Shown in pieces: positions 11,586 through 20,855 of a stretch of DNA of 64,000 nt. A program made the position numbers and the translations under genes. Every line of letters starts with the position of its first letter. The first letter of the stretch is position 1. The DNA is from Rhodocollybia butyracea (lineage: Eukaryota; Basidiomycota; Agaricomycetes; Agaricales; Omphalotaceae). The stretch lies in the NCBI GenBank assembly GCA_015501585.1, contig JADNRY010000039.1, positions 1 to 64,000 on the forward strand, in the 5' to 3' direction. Under the pieces are notes generated by a model. It was not told where the DNA came from, searched no databases, and worked only from the letters and a program-made list of their open reading frames with translations.

Positions 11586-12617
11586 TTATATAAATAAACA
11601 CGCTTTTCCGATATACTTTTTACCTCCTCCCCCGCGAATGCCCGGCGGCGGTGTTGGTGCCTTGGCTTCTAACTTTCGTAGCTTTGCGGGTCGCTCATAC
11701 ACATCCACATGTCGCTGTGATGTCTTTTCCTTGGAAGCGGCGGTCGCTGCAACCCCCTTATCCTTCTGTGCTTTCATTTCTTTTCTATCCTAGACATCGT
11801 TCTCTTTTTTCTGCACCGCCCACCACTGCGGATCCTCGAACTTCTCTCGGGGGAACTGATCCCAAAATTGTTTATCCAACTCGTCCCATTTATCATCCGT
11901 TGTCCGAGGCTTTGTATTCGCGTATCTCATAGGCTTTTGATCCTCTGTCACCTCCGGATTTAGCTCGTGAACCCAAGTGTACTGAAAGCCCTCCAACTCC
12001 ATGCGCCACCCAACACATGGCGAGACTTTGCAAATATCCTTAAGGCCCTCGAGCACAAACATCCATATGCCATCGGTCTTGGTCGATTTAACTTGCGATG
12101 TGCTGGCAGTGTCTTCGCTGGGGTGATCGTTGGTGTAACGGCTACAACCCGGTGGGAACAGGTCCTTGCCCATCGCGCGCCTGATGCCCGCACTAATCTG
12201 CCTTCTGTCATCAGACCCGAGCTTCAGGGGCCTCATAGGCTTCGGATGAGGGAGCACAGTGAAGCCCTCCAATTTCTGATCACCATGCTTGGTATGAGCA
12301 AGCATGGTGATTCTGAATAGGGTGGACCACTAGTAAAAGCCGTGAATAAATGAAAGCAAATTTGTCCAAGTTGATTCTACCTCTGATTCAAGGAGTGCCT
12401 CGGACTCGGCGTGAGGAGGTGCATCTGAGAAGTGAATGGGGTTTGCGGGAGTGCCTGGGTGGCCAAAATGGAACTTGAATTCTTGTAAGTATGAGTGATG
12501 CAAAAACTCTGAGGGAAGAGGCGTTTCCGGGGGAGGCGTGGGTATTGCATGCACAGAAGAGATGAGCACGGCAACAAGGACGAGACCGACGCAATGCATA
12601 TGTGGTGTGATTAGCAT
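11586..12617 (-). CDS. SF4: secreted-family protein, early stop
   Basis: Exon 1 (12617-12381, 79 codons) holds an intact signal peptide (MLITPHMHCVGLVLVAVLISSVHA) and proline-rich linker. The 51 bp intron starts GTAGAATCAACT and ends CTAG. Exon 2 starts at 12329 with W-S-T-L-F-R-I-T-M-L and contains SRYTNDHP, GIWMFVLEG, C-K-V-S-P-C-V-G-W-R and WDELDKQFWDQFPREKFEDPQWW. A TAG at 11792-11790 ends it after about 258 residues. The same frame stays open for another 66 codons (to 11586) with a lysine-rich sequence like the tails of its relatives, so the stop is probably a recent nonsense change. Read-through or a base error are alternatives. Confidence 0.7.
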
Positions 12618-12666
12618 CGCAAAAGTACCGGAAAGTCTTTGGGTAAGTAGTGTGATGGGTAAAGTG

Positions 12667-12729
12667 GGTGAACTGAGCCAGCAGTTAGCCCTTACCACAG
12701 GTCGCTCCTTCTTTTTATATCGGTGCAAA
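12667..12729 (-). promoter_or_regulatory. Shared SF promoter, SF4 copy
   Basis: CTGCTGGCTCAGTTCAC and a TATAAA-like stretch are conserved on the minus strand. The GCGCC box is degenerate (TTTTGCACCG). Confidence 0.5.
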
Positions 12730-12959
12730 ATGTGAGATGTCAGTCGAAACATGTAACAACAGTCCGGGCGGAACAAATAAATTTCAACTTTGCGAATAGG
12801 CTGATCGTAAATTGAGCGTACTATTATCGAGGATAGCCAACAGGGTCCCAGACTCCCAGAGACTCCCAGTTAGCCCGAGCCTGCGCACTGCTACGCGCTG
12901 CGACTGCCCGAAAGTTGAACGTTGAACCTGCCACCGGATCTGGCCCCGGATACGTCCAT

Positions 12960-13295
12960 TGTTCACCATGATAAACTGGGGAATATCCATCCTGCGTAGT
13001 GAAAGAATATCTAAGTAGTCAAAGATGACTGAACGGTCATCCAGAAAAATACCAGACTCACCAATCATCCTGTCCCGCTTATTCACCATTGCTGGACTAA
13101 CGTTGCCAAGCGTTTCCATCACCTCCGAATAAGTAGTAGGTCTCCGAATAAGTAGTCTCCGAATAAGTAGGTCTTCGAATGTGATTTACCTTTTCACCGT
13201 TAAAGTCTAAAGACATATCCCAGTTGAAACTTGAGGATCACTGGAGCGTTTCTTGCTCTTGAACCCATGTCCGGATACGATACTTGCATTTATTG
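12960..13295. repeat. Intergenic repeat unit, copy r2
   Basis: Related to r1 (10816-11240) and r3 (13735-14180). It also has a local triplication of TCCGAATAAGTAG at about 13124-13170. It ends where the reverse transcriptase remnant begins. Confidence 0.6.
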
Positions 13296-13745
13296 AACTA
13301 TGAATTTCTGGTCATTGCCATTGGTAGTGTGCGTGGTATAATAGTGGATGCGGTCAAATCATCATCCAATGATTCCTTGAGTGCAGAGACGCAGCAATTT
13401 GTACGAGCGCGCCTGAGACATCGGGTGGAGCATAACAACTATGGTTTACCGGTAAGATCTAGGGTGACACGGGCCTTGAAGGTGATCACCGTTTCGAAGC
13501 ACCGTCGTGTTCTCTCATTCATTGGCTGTGGAATTGCTACGGTATGCAGAACGTAATCGTCCATACATCCCAAGGGAACGGAGATTGTGTCGTTTCTGTA
13601 GGTATGGAGTGGAGGACGAAAGTCATGCTTCAATACTGGATTATACGGCTGACCTTGAACTGGAGAATCTTTCGAAGTCGGTATTTCGTGGAGATGGAGG
13701 TGCTAGCTCTTGGATTGCCAAATTTGCTGTTTACTTATCGAACTG
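13296..13745 (+). pseudogene. Non-LTR retrotransposon (LINE) C-terminal remnant
   Basis: Two frames joined by a frameshift near 13510-13530 read RARLRHRVEHNNYGLP, then RYAERNRPYIPRERRLCRFC, YGVEDESHA and further hydrophobic and charged residues. The pattern R-x-C-x-x-C...E-D-E-x-H-A is typical of the cysteine/histidine segment after the reverse transcriptase of fungal non-LTR elements. No catalytic reverse transcriptase motif, ends or target duplication are visible. The block separates r2 from r3. Confidence 0.45.
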
Positions 13746-14180
13746 GTGAAAATATATAAAGCAGTCAAATGAGTGAACGGTCATCCCAAAAATTATCAGA
13801 CTAACCAATCGTTTTGTCCTCCTATTCTCCATTTACTGTCATGTAATTTGTGACCGGACTAGCCACAACATTACCATCACTTCCGAGTCCCTCCAAGTTC
13901 TTCCAGATAGGTCTTCGAACGCGATTTAAGATTACCTTTTCACCGTCAAAGTCTAAAGACATATACCTGTTGAAACTTGAGGATCACTGGAGCATTTCTT
14001 GCTCATAGGTACCCATGGCCAGATACGATACTTAGAATTACTGAACCACGAGATGCTGAGGCTATGGGCCATGACCGCAATTGTTTCGATCGTCTATTTT
14101 TGAATCTTTTGGTACCTATTCAGCGCCAGGAGGTCCCAGGAATTGGTTCGAGTCTATTAGATTTAGAAAGTGTGACTGGT
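13735..14180. repeat. Intergenic repeat unit, copy r3
   Basis: The third copy of the r1/r2 unit, recognisable from GGTCATCCCAAAAA to GGTTCGAGTCTATTAGATTT. The following 14181-14739 contains no supported gene. It ends with a CT-rich stretch (CTCTCTCTCTCC at about 14667) that is probably promoter sequence for the F-box-like gene at 14740. Confidence 0.55.
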
Positions 14181-14739
14181 CTTCTCGTTTGTCAAAGCTT
14201 GAGCCCACAACTTTACCGGGTTCAAGTTCGAGACTGCTGTTTCAACCTGAGCCTTGAGACCAAGCGCACAATAGCGTTCGCAAACGATTTCAAGTTCTGG
14301 GTCGAATTCCACAGAGCATTGCTGACCGGTTGCTGAAGATCAGACATGAAATCTACGGCAGGCACTGTTGCCAGCGTGGTACCTGTAGATCATTGATCCT
14401 CGCTCACCGCATGACGCAACGCGTAACTTCCTTTTTCGAAACACTGTGTCAGATTTTCTTGTCCTTCATGACCTTTCTTCCAATCGTAGTAAAAGTTTAA
14501 AAGCTGGCTCGATCTGTCCATCTTCCACCTTGAAGCAGTCCAGCAGCCCAAATGCCAGCAAAACTCGCGCGACTTGCATGTTTCTGCTCCACTGGTATCA
14601 ATGATCCTCAATGATCGAAACATTTGTTGATTACGTGGGTTGGAGTGTGTAGTACACGATAAAAATCTCTCTCTCTCCTGCTCCACACTCAACGCCAGCC
14701 ATTTTTGTTCAATAATCACAATTTTTAGCGGAATAACAG

Positions 14740-15694
14740 ATGAATACTACAGAAATCATCACATTTCCTGAACTTCCAACAGAGCTCATAAGGTTATCTC
14801 TCTTCTTACTTCTCATTTGCACCTGCTTCATATCTTTTTACAGAGAAATCATCGAGTTTGCCGCATGTTCATGTACGAAAACTCGCCTTACTTTTATCTC
14901 TGTTTCGTCCGCCATAAGGTTTTGGACACTTCCTATCCTCTACAACACTGTCGTTCTGCGAACCGCCAGTGATGTCAAGAGCTTTTGGCACACTATATCA
15001 TCTTCACCCACATCCAACCCCCAACTCGTACCTCATATTCCACTTTCCATGCGCGTACAACATCTCGCTATATTCGCTCTTGGCCCTCTCCAATCTATCG
15101 AGGATATAATCACACGCTGCGAAAACGTACAAAGTCTCGCATGCGGATTCTCACTATCCAGCTACGCCGCTAGCAACTTGAAGTTGCCCACAGCAGCCAC
15201 CATCCACGAATTTCCCGCCCAATCTCAAAATCCGAGAACGACACCTCCTCGGGTCATCTGCCCGCGACGGTATTCCGTTTCCTCTGCTCAGCCAGGACAC
15301 AACCCATCTCCACGTCCAGATATCCTCGCTGCAGGTCCTCCTCTCCTTGCTGCAAATCCACGAGCAGCTACCCGTCCTGACGCACCTCGCGCTCAGGATC
15401 CCGTCAAAACTGCTCGCGAGCCGCTATTCAGCTGCCCTTTTTTTCAAAAGTTTACAAGAATACAACGAGAACCTGCGTACGATCCTCGTTCATATCACTG
15501 ATCACTCCGAGGCGTCTTTGAAAGAATGGGTGCAGAAAATTAACGTGCAGGATGCAAAGGTTGTTGTCGAGTCCGCGTCTGGGTCCGCCGTGTCGCATTG
15601 GGACGTGGACAATGTTGGAAATGGTAGTTTGTGGGCAGATGCGGATGCTGAGGTGGAGAGGAGATTGAAGGACAGCGTACAAGTTTGCTCTTGA
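14740..15694 (+). CDS. F-box-like protein (F1), frameshifted
   Basis: Exon 1 14740-14792 and exon 2 from 14844; the intron ends TTTTTACAG. The N-terminus FPELPTELIREIIEFAAC followed by ...FISVSSAIRFWTLPILYNTVVL is the short F-box-plus-leucine pattern common in basidiomycete F-box families. Such proteins would act as substrate adaptors of SCF ubiquitin ligases. The middle reads SMRVQHLAIFALGPLQSIED, and the frame changes near 15175-15190. From about 15190 another frame is open (HLALRIPSKLLASRYSAALF, ITDHSEASLKEWVQKINV, VSHWDVDNVGNG) to the stop at 15694. One indel, biological or in the assembly, would explain it. Two decayed paralogues (38.97-39.6 and 43.2-43.96 kb) and two 3' fragments lie in the window. 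Confidence 0.5.
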
Positions 15695-15918
15695 TGAGCG
15701 TGTATCATGAATCATACCCCCATATCTTACTAGATTCTAGAGACCATTCGATTGTAGCATATCTTTTGTTCTGTATTAATAAACTGCTCATAGGAAATTC
15801 GAAGGCCAGTCCATGGAAATTTTCCGTTACGCCAAGTAGTATCGCAAGTGCGGAGCTGTGCATCAGACCAGACCATCAGCGTTGACCCCATGCTGCTGTT
15901 TCAACCAAAGTATTTGTC

Positions 15919-16004
15919 GTTTGCGCCGTTTTGGCCCATTACCGGTAACCTATAAAGACCTGATGGTGAAGGTGAAAAAATCCCTCACTGCTGGCTCAGT
16001 TCAC
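15919..16004 (+). promoter_or_regulatory. Shared SF promoter, SF5 copy
   Basis: TTTGCGCCGTTTTGGCC, 13 bases, TATAAA (15951-15956), then CTGCTGGCTCAGTTCAC ending 46 bases before the ATG. This is the clearest instance and serves as the type example. Confidence 0.65.
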
Positions 16005-16049
16005 ACTTTACTTTACTCAACACCCAAAGACTCTTTCAGCTCTTTTTCG

Positions 16050-17177
16050 ATGCTCATCACACCATATATCCATTACTTTGGACTCGTCTCCATTGCTGCG
16101 CTCGTCTCCGTCGTGCATGCAATGCCCACCCCTCTCGTAGCGCCTTCACTTCCCGTCATCGATATCACGGTTCGCTCTCCCGTCAAACACCTCGATAAAA
16201 AATTGGTAGGAAGGAATGAAGGAACCGCCGCGGTACATTCAGCTACTTTGTCAATTTTAGTCCCATTTATTCACGACTTCTACCAGTGGAATGCCCTAGT
16301 TCGAATTACTGTACTTGATGAGGAGGACCTCACCAGGATATACGACGGAACGTTTACAACGGGGACAAGAGGCTTGATCACTGAGATCATAAACAGAGCA
16401 TTAGCAGATCGCCACTACGAACCGAAAGACCTCCGCTACATGAACGAACTTCATGCCAAGAAGCGGGGGACCAAAGACTCAATTTTTTTTGTGGTCGAGA
16501 CACAAAATGGTAGATGCAGTGGCACATGGCCCTGTGTTGGTCGGCGCAAAAAAAACACGCGTAAAGGAGTGCCTGCCTGGAAGTCGTTTTATCAGATAAA
16601 CGACCACACAAAGGATGTTCCCACGAGGATACGTTTGGAAGGTGATGATCATGACTGGGAGTGGGTCGAGGTTGAGCCAGAATTTAAGGGATCGTTCTCA
16701 CAAAAGTTCCGGGCGGGGTGGTCGAAGCTGAAGGGCAAGATCGAGAAAGTAAATGACGAACAGAACCGTATTTTGAAAGCGGCGGAAGAAGCGGCGGAAG
16801 CGGCGAGGAAGCAGAAAAAGAAAAAGAATACAAGAAAGCCGGATCAGGGAGGTAGGAGTCCGAAGAAGCAGAGAGTAGAAGGTGGGGGGTTGGACGAGCA
16901 GGCGTCTGGTGCGACCACGTCGGTTACACTGTCATCACCGCCCGAGGGTCTCCAGCAGAACCCGAACAGTCGGCATCCGGGGGGTAATTCGGAGAACAAG
17001 AAGGGAGAGCATGGAAGCCAGGCGCCAGGTGTGACCACGCCGGTTACACCATCATCACCACCACCAGGGAATGTTGTGTCCGAGAGTCGCCATGAAATGG
17101 CTGTGCAGAGTTCCACCGAGCCACCAAAATTAAGTGTGGCCTGGCTCCTGAATCCGATTCTGAGTGAGAAAACTTGA
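16050..17177 (+). CDS. SF5: secreted-family protein, intact
   Basis: Exons 16050-16205 and 16287-17177, 348 residues. The start is set by the signal peptide MLITPYIHYFGLVSIAALV, cleavage likely after VVHA. The frame extends upstream to 15858 but that part is promoter. The 81 bp intron is a multiple of three and stays open, so retention would add 27 residues. The module begins W-N-A-L-V-R-I-T-V-L and contains DLRYMNEL, SIFFVVETQNG, C-S-G-T-W-P-C-V-G-R-R and SFYQIN. A lysine-rich helix and bipartite NLS-like stretch (RKQKKKKNTRKPDQGG, SPKKQRVEGG) follow, then a low-complexity Ser/Pro region and a conserved end VAWLLNP. Predicted secreted protein of unknown function; signal peptide plus NLS suggests an effector, as inference only. 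Confidence 0.8.
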   Translation: MLITPYIHYFGLVSIAALVSVVHAMPTPLVAPSLPVIDITVRSPVKHLDKKLVGRNEGTAAVHSATLSILVPFIHDFYQWNALVRITVLDEEDLTRIYDGTFTTGTRGLITEIINRALADRHYEPKDLRYMNELHAKKRGTKDSIFFVVETQNGRCSGTWPCVGRRKKNTRKGVPAWKSFYQINDHTKDVPTRIRLEGDDHDWEWVEVEPEFKGSFSQKFRAGWSKLKGKIEKVNDEQNRILKAAEEAAEAARKQKKKKNTRKPDQGGRSPKKQRVEGGGLDEQASGATTSVTLSSPPEGLQQNPNSRHPGGNSENKKGEHGSQAPGVTTPVTPSSPPPGNVVSESRHEMAVQSSTEPPKLSVAWLLNPILSEKT

Positions 17178-17239
17178 AGAGTGAAAGTTAATGTAATGAT
17201 TGTGTAGATCGCTGTAAGTATGGCACATACTCACACGTG

Positions 17240-17580
17240 CTTCTACACTGCCACTGTCCTTTTATATCTTCGTTTCGTTATCCTTCTTCAGTAGAGTATC
17301 CCCACCATGATCGTTGTTCTTATTCTTGTTTAGTCGTCTTCTTTGTTTCTCTGCCGCTCGTAGCACATTGTGTCTCGCCGGAGAATAAACCGTGGTTCTG
17401 TCAATATCGTGTGACCATTTCGGAGTGTCTGTCGATACGAAACGACAGCCTTTCAATCGCATAAAGCTTTTTTCTGAGACGTTCGCGAAGGAATGAGAAA
17501 AATAAACAAAGCACTTACTTAACGCACCACTGAACTGCGGGTTTCGACCCCCTACCTCCATCGAAAATCGTTGACATCCC
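17240..17580. other. Spacer between SF5 and the F-box 3' scar
   Basis: Includes TGAGACGTTCGCGAA, which recurs 3' of SF6 (about 19117) and marks the tandem unit. Open frames here are short and opposed to each other, and I see no gene. Confidence 0.4.
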
Positions 17581-17665
17581 CATATCAGTGTGCACAGGAT
17601 GGAAAGGTTTACTACTGTTGAGCCAGTGTCTGGGTAGGCGATGTTGCTTTGGGAGATGGACACTG
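17581..17665 (+). pseudogene. F-box-like gene 3' scar
   Basis: GAGCCAGTGTCTGGGTAGGCGATGTTGC...GGGAGATGGACA matches the end of F1 (about 15568-15620, the VSHWDVDN region) and the similar scar at 19244-19345. It shows that the repeated unit once contained an F-box gene end followed by an SF gene. Confidence 0.5.
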
Positions 17666-17808
17666 TAGCTTGTCGATTGTAGCATACCTTTTGTTCTGTA
17701 ATAAACTGCTCGAAACTTGCCGTTACGTCAAGTGCGGAGCTGTGCATCAGACCAGACCATCAGCGTTGATCCTTCCACCATGCTGCTGTTTCAACCAAAG
17801 TATTTGTC

Positions 17809-17894
17809 GTTTGCGCCGTTTTGGCTCATGACTGGTGACCTATAAAGACCTGATGGCGGAGGCGAAAAACCTCCTCACTGCTGGCTCAGTTCAC
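17809..17894 (+). promoter_or_regulatory. Shared SF promoter, SF6 copy
   Basis: TTTGCGCCGTTTTGGC, TATAAA at 17841-17846 and CTGCTGGCTCAGTTCAC; nearly identical to the SF5 copy. Confidence 0.65.
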
Positions 17895-17936
17895 ACTTTA
17901 CTTTACTCAACACCCAAACTCTTTCAGTTCTCTTCG

Positions 17937-19091
17937 ATGCTCATCACACCATATATACATTGCTTTGGGCTCGTCTCCATTGCTGGGCTCGTCTCCGTCG
18001 TGCATGCGATGCCCACCCCTCTCGTAGCGCCTCCACTTCCCGTCATCGATATCACGGCTCACTCTCCCGTCAAACACCTCAATAAAAAATTGGTAGGAAT
18101 GAAGGAACCGCCGCGGTACATTCAGCTACTTTGTCAATTTTAGTCCCATTTATTCACGACTTCTACCAGTGGAATGCCCTAGTTCGAATTACTGTACTTG
18201 ATGAGCATGACCTCACCAAGATATACGACGGAATGCCACTTTCAACAGGGACAATACGTGTGATTACTCAGATCATAAACAGGGTATTCGATCACCCCTC
18301 ATTAGCACCGAATGGTCACAGCTACTCACGAAAAGAAATCCGCTACATGAACAAATACGGCAAATACCAGGAGACCAAGGACCCAATTATTTTTGTGGTC
18401 GAGACACAAACTGGTATATGCAGTGGCAAATGGCCATGTGTTGGGCGGCGCAAAGAGAACCCGCCTATCGGAAGTCAGAAAGTGGCTGCCTCGAAGTCGT
18501 TTTATCAGATAAACGAAAGGCCTAGACCTGACAAAGGATGTTCCCACGAGGCTACATTTGAAAGATGACTGGGAGTCGAACGAGGTTGAGCCAGAATTTG
18601 GGGGATCGTTCTCTCAACATTTCCGGGCGGGGTGGCCGGACCTGAAGGGCAAGATCGATAAAACAAACGATGAACAGAACCGTATCCTGGAAGCGGCGGA
18701 GAAGCAGAAAAAAGGCAAAAAAAACAAGAAAGCCGGAGATCGGAGAGGTAGGAATCCGAAGATGCAGAGAGTAGAAGGTGGGAGGTTGAACGAGCAGGCG
18801 TCTGGTGCGACCACGTCGGTTACACTGCCACCACCATCCGAGGGTCTCCAGCAGAACCCGAACAGTCAGCATCCGGGAGGTAATTCGGAGAACAAAGTAG
18901 AACATGATAGCCAGGCGCCAGGTGTGACCACGCAGGTTATACCACCACCACCGGAGAATGTTGTGTCCAAGTGTCGCTATGGAGTGGCTTTGCAGAGTTC
19001 CACCGAGCCACCAAAATTCGGCCCAAGTGTGGCCTCGCTCCTGAATCCTATTCCGGATTCCGAGCAAGGGAGAGAGGAAAAGTTAATGTAA
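17937..19091 (+). CDS. SF6: secreted-family protein with one frameshift
   Basis: Exons 17937-18092 and 18170-19091, intron 77 bp. Close sister of SF5: signal peptide MLITPYIHCFGLVSIAGLV...VVHA, module W-N-A-L-V-R-I-T-V-L, IRYMNKYG, IIFVVETQTG, C-S-G-K-W-P-C-V-G-R-R. After SFYQINE near 18520 a single-base shift moves the frame; the remainder (KDVPTRL, FRAGWPDLKGKI, KKGKKNKKAGDRRG, SVASLLNP) is open from about 18525 to the stop at 19091. One base would restore it, so an assembly error is as likely as a pseudogene. Its extra insertion VFDHPSLAPNGHSY distinguishes it from SF5. Confidence 0.65.
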
Positions 19092-19243
19092 TGATTGTGT
19101 AGATCGCATGAAGCTTATTTTTTTGAGACGTTCGCGAAGAAATGAGAAAAATAAACAAAAGCATCGAAAGGCTAACGCACAGGGTCAAAACTTCCATCGA
19201 AACCCATTGTCATCCCCATATCAGTGTCCAGGACGAAATGTTC

Positions 19244-19345
19244 ACTATCGTTGAGCCAGTGTCTGTGTCGGCGATGTTGCATTGGGATGGACAACATAGT
19301 TCAGATGCTGGCGGAGAGGAGATTGAACTTTGAAGGCCAATGCAT
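19244..19345 (+). pseudogene. F-box-like gene 3' scar
   Basis: GAGCCAGTGTCTGTGTCGGC...ATTGGGATGGACAACAT...GGCGGAGAGGAGATTGAA resembles the last 120 bases of F1 (15560-15680), including the A-E-V-E-R-R-L segment. It sits before SF7 as the other scar sits before SF6. Confidence 0.5.
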
Positions 19346-19601
19346 AAATTTGCTCTTGATGAGCCGTGTCGTGAATCATGTCCCTACGGTATCTTACCAG
19401 ATCCTAGAGTTCATTTGTATGTGTTATTAACTGCTTGTAGGAAATTCAAAGGCCAGTCTACTTTTGGGACACGGAAACTTGCCGTTACGCCGAGTATCGC
19501 AAGTGCGGATCCGGAGCTGTCAGTGTGCATAAGACAATCAGCGTTGACCCTTCCGCCATGCTGCACTGTTTCAAGCTAAAGTATTATCGATATCATTTGT
19601 C

Positions 19602-19685
19602 GTTTGCGCCGTTTCGGCCCATGACCAGTGACCTATAAAGTGATGGTGGAGGCGAAAAACCTCCTTACTGCTGGCCCAGTTCACA
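19602..19685 (+). promoter_or_regulatory. Shared SF promoter, SF7 copy
   Basis: TTTGCGCCGTTTCGGCC, TATAAA (19634-19639) and CTGCTGGCCCAGTTCAC. Confidence 0.6.
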
Positions 19686-19730
19686 CACTTTACTCAACAC
19701 CCAAAGACTCTTTCAGCTCTTTTTCGTAGC

Positions 19731-20638
19731 ATGATGCTAATCACATCACGTATCCATTGCTTTGGACTCGTCTTCGTTGCTGTACTCATCTCCGGTGTGC
19801 ATGCGATGCCCACCGGGCCTCCCATCACCCCTCCCCCTCCCGTCATCGCGGCTGGTCCTAAACACCTCGATAAAGAATCGGTAGAGTCAACTCTTTAGTC
19901 AATATGGTCTCATTTAATTATGACTTCTACTAGTGGGACACCCCAGTTCGAGTTACTGTGCTTGATGAGAACGACGTCACCAAGATATACTTGAAGGGAA
20001 AGCTCTCAAACGGCGCAAGAAAGGAGATCTCTCAGATCGTAAACCTAGCCATTGGCCCCTTCCCACGCAATCATGTCCGCTACATGAACCGTTACGGCAC
20101 CTATGAGCCGATCGAAAATACGATTATTTTTGCGGTCGAGGCCAAAACTGGTCGCTGCAGTGGCGCATTGCCATGTATTGTGTCGCGCCTCAAAATCGAT
20201 CCTAAAAGACCTGCTTCGATTTCGTTTTATGAGATAGACCAGACGCTCAAGAGGTTAACTTTGGGAGACGAACTGCATTCGGACAAGATTGATCCAGACT
20301 TTGAGCGTTTGTTCTCACTAGAGAAATTCCTGGGTGGGTGGCCAGGGCTGAAGAATGTGATCGAGGAAAGGGATAACAACAGGATACGGAACGGTATCCT
20401 GCAACCGGCGGATGCGGAAAGGAAGCAGAGAGGTAAGAAGAAACAGCCGGAAGAGAATCAGGGGGGTCCCAGTCAGAATCCTGGCGCTAGTAGTTTGAAG
20501 AAGCAGAAAGTAGAAGATCATGGTGTGAGGGGGAAGGAGGCGCCAGGGACCACGCCGGGTACACCACCACCCCCTAACTTGAAGCAGCCAGAATTCAAAG
20601 TCGGAAGTGTGGGCTGGCTTCTGAATACGGATACATAG
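19731..20638 (+). CDS. SF7: secreted-family protein, intact
   Basis: Exons 19731-19880 and 19934-20638, about 284 residues; intron 53 bp (GTAGAGTCAACT...TACTAG). There are two in-frame ATGs (19731, 19734); either gives the signal peptide MLITSRIHCFGLVFVAVLISGVHA. The linker is shorter than in SF5. The module reads W-D-T-P-V-R-V-T-V-L, HVRYMNRYG, TIIFAVEAKTG, C-S-G-A-L-P-C-I-V-S-R (the usual glycine and second aromatic are lost), SFYEID and FLGGWPGLKNVIEERD. The basic tail (AERKQRGKKKQ, SLKKQKVEDHG) and terminal VGWLLNTDT match the SVxWLLN ending of SF5 and SF6. No lesion seen. Confidence 0.8.
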
Positions 20639-20855
20639 TCAGGGAAAGAGTGACAGTTAAAGTAGTAGTACTAATGTAATGATTGCGTAGATCGCATGAA
20701 GCTTTTTTCTTGAGAGTCAGACGTCGAAGAAAAATACACAGCGATTGTCATTTTTGTATAGATCAGAGTTTAGGTAATTCGCTGACAAATCACAGTTACT
20801 CCAACGTTTTAACCACCAAATACGTTCCACTTCCTCTCCTTAAAATCTATATTGC

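Noticed and set aside
16206..16286. Intron 1 of SF5 as coding sequence
   Set aside because: It stays open only because its length is a multiple of three. The other SF genes have a clear intron at this point, and the acceptor and module start are conserved.
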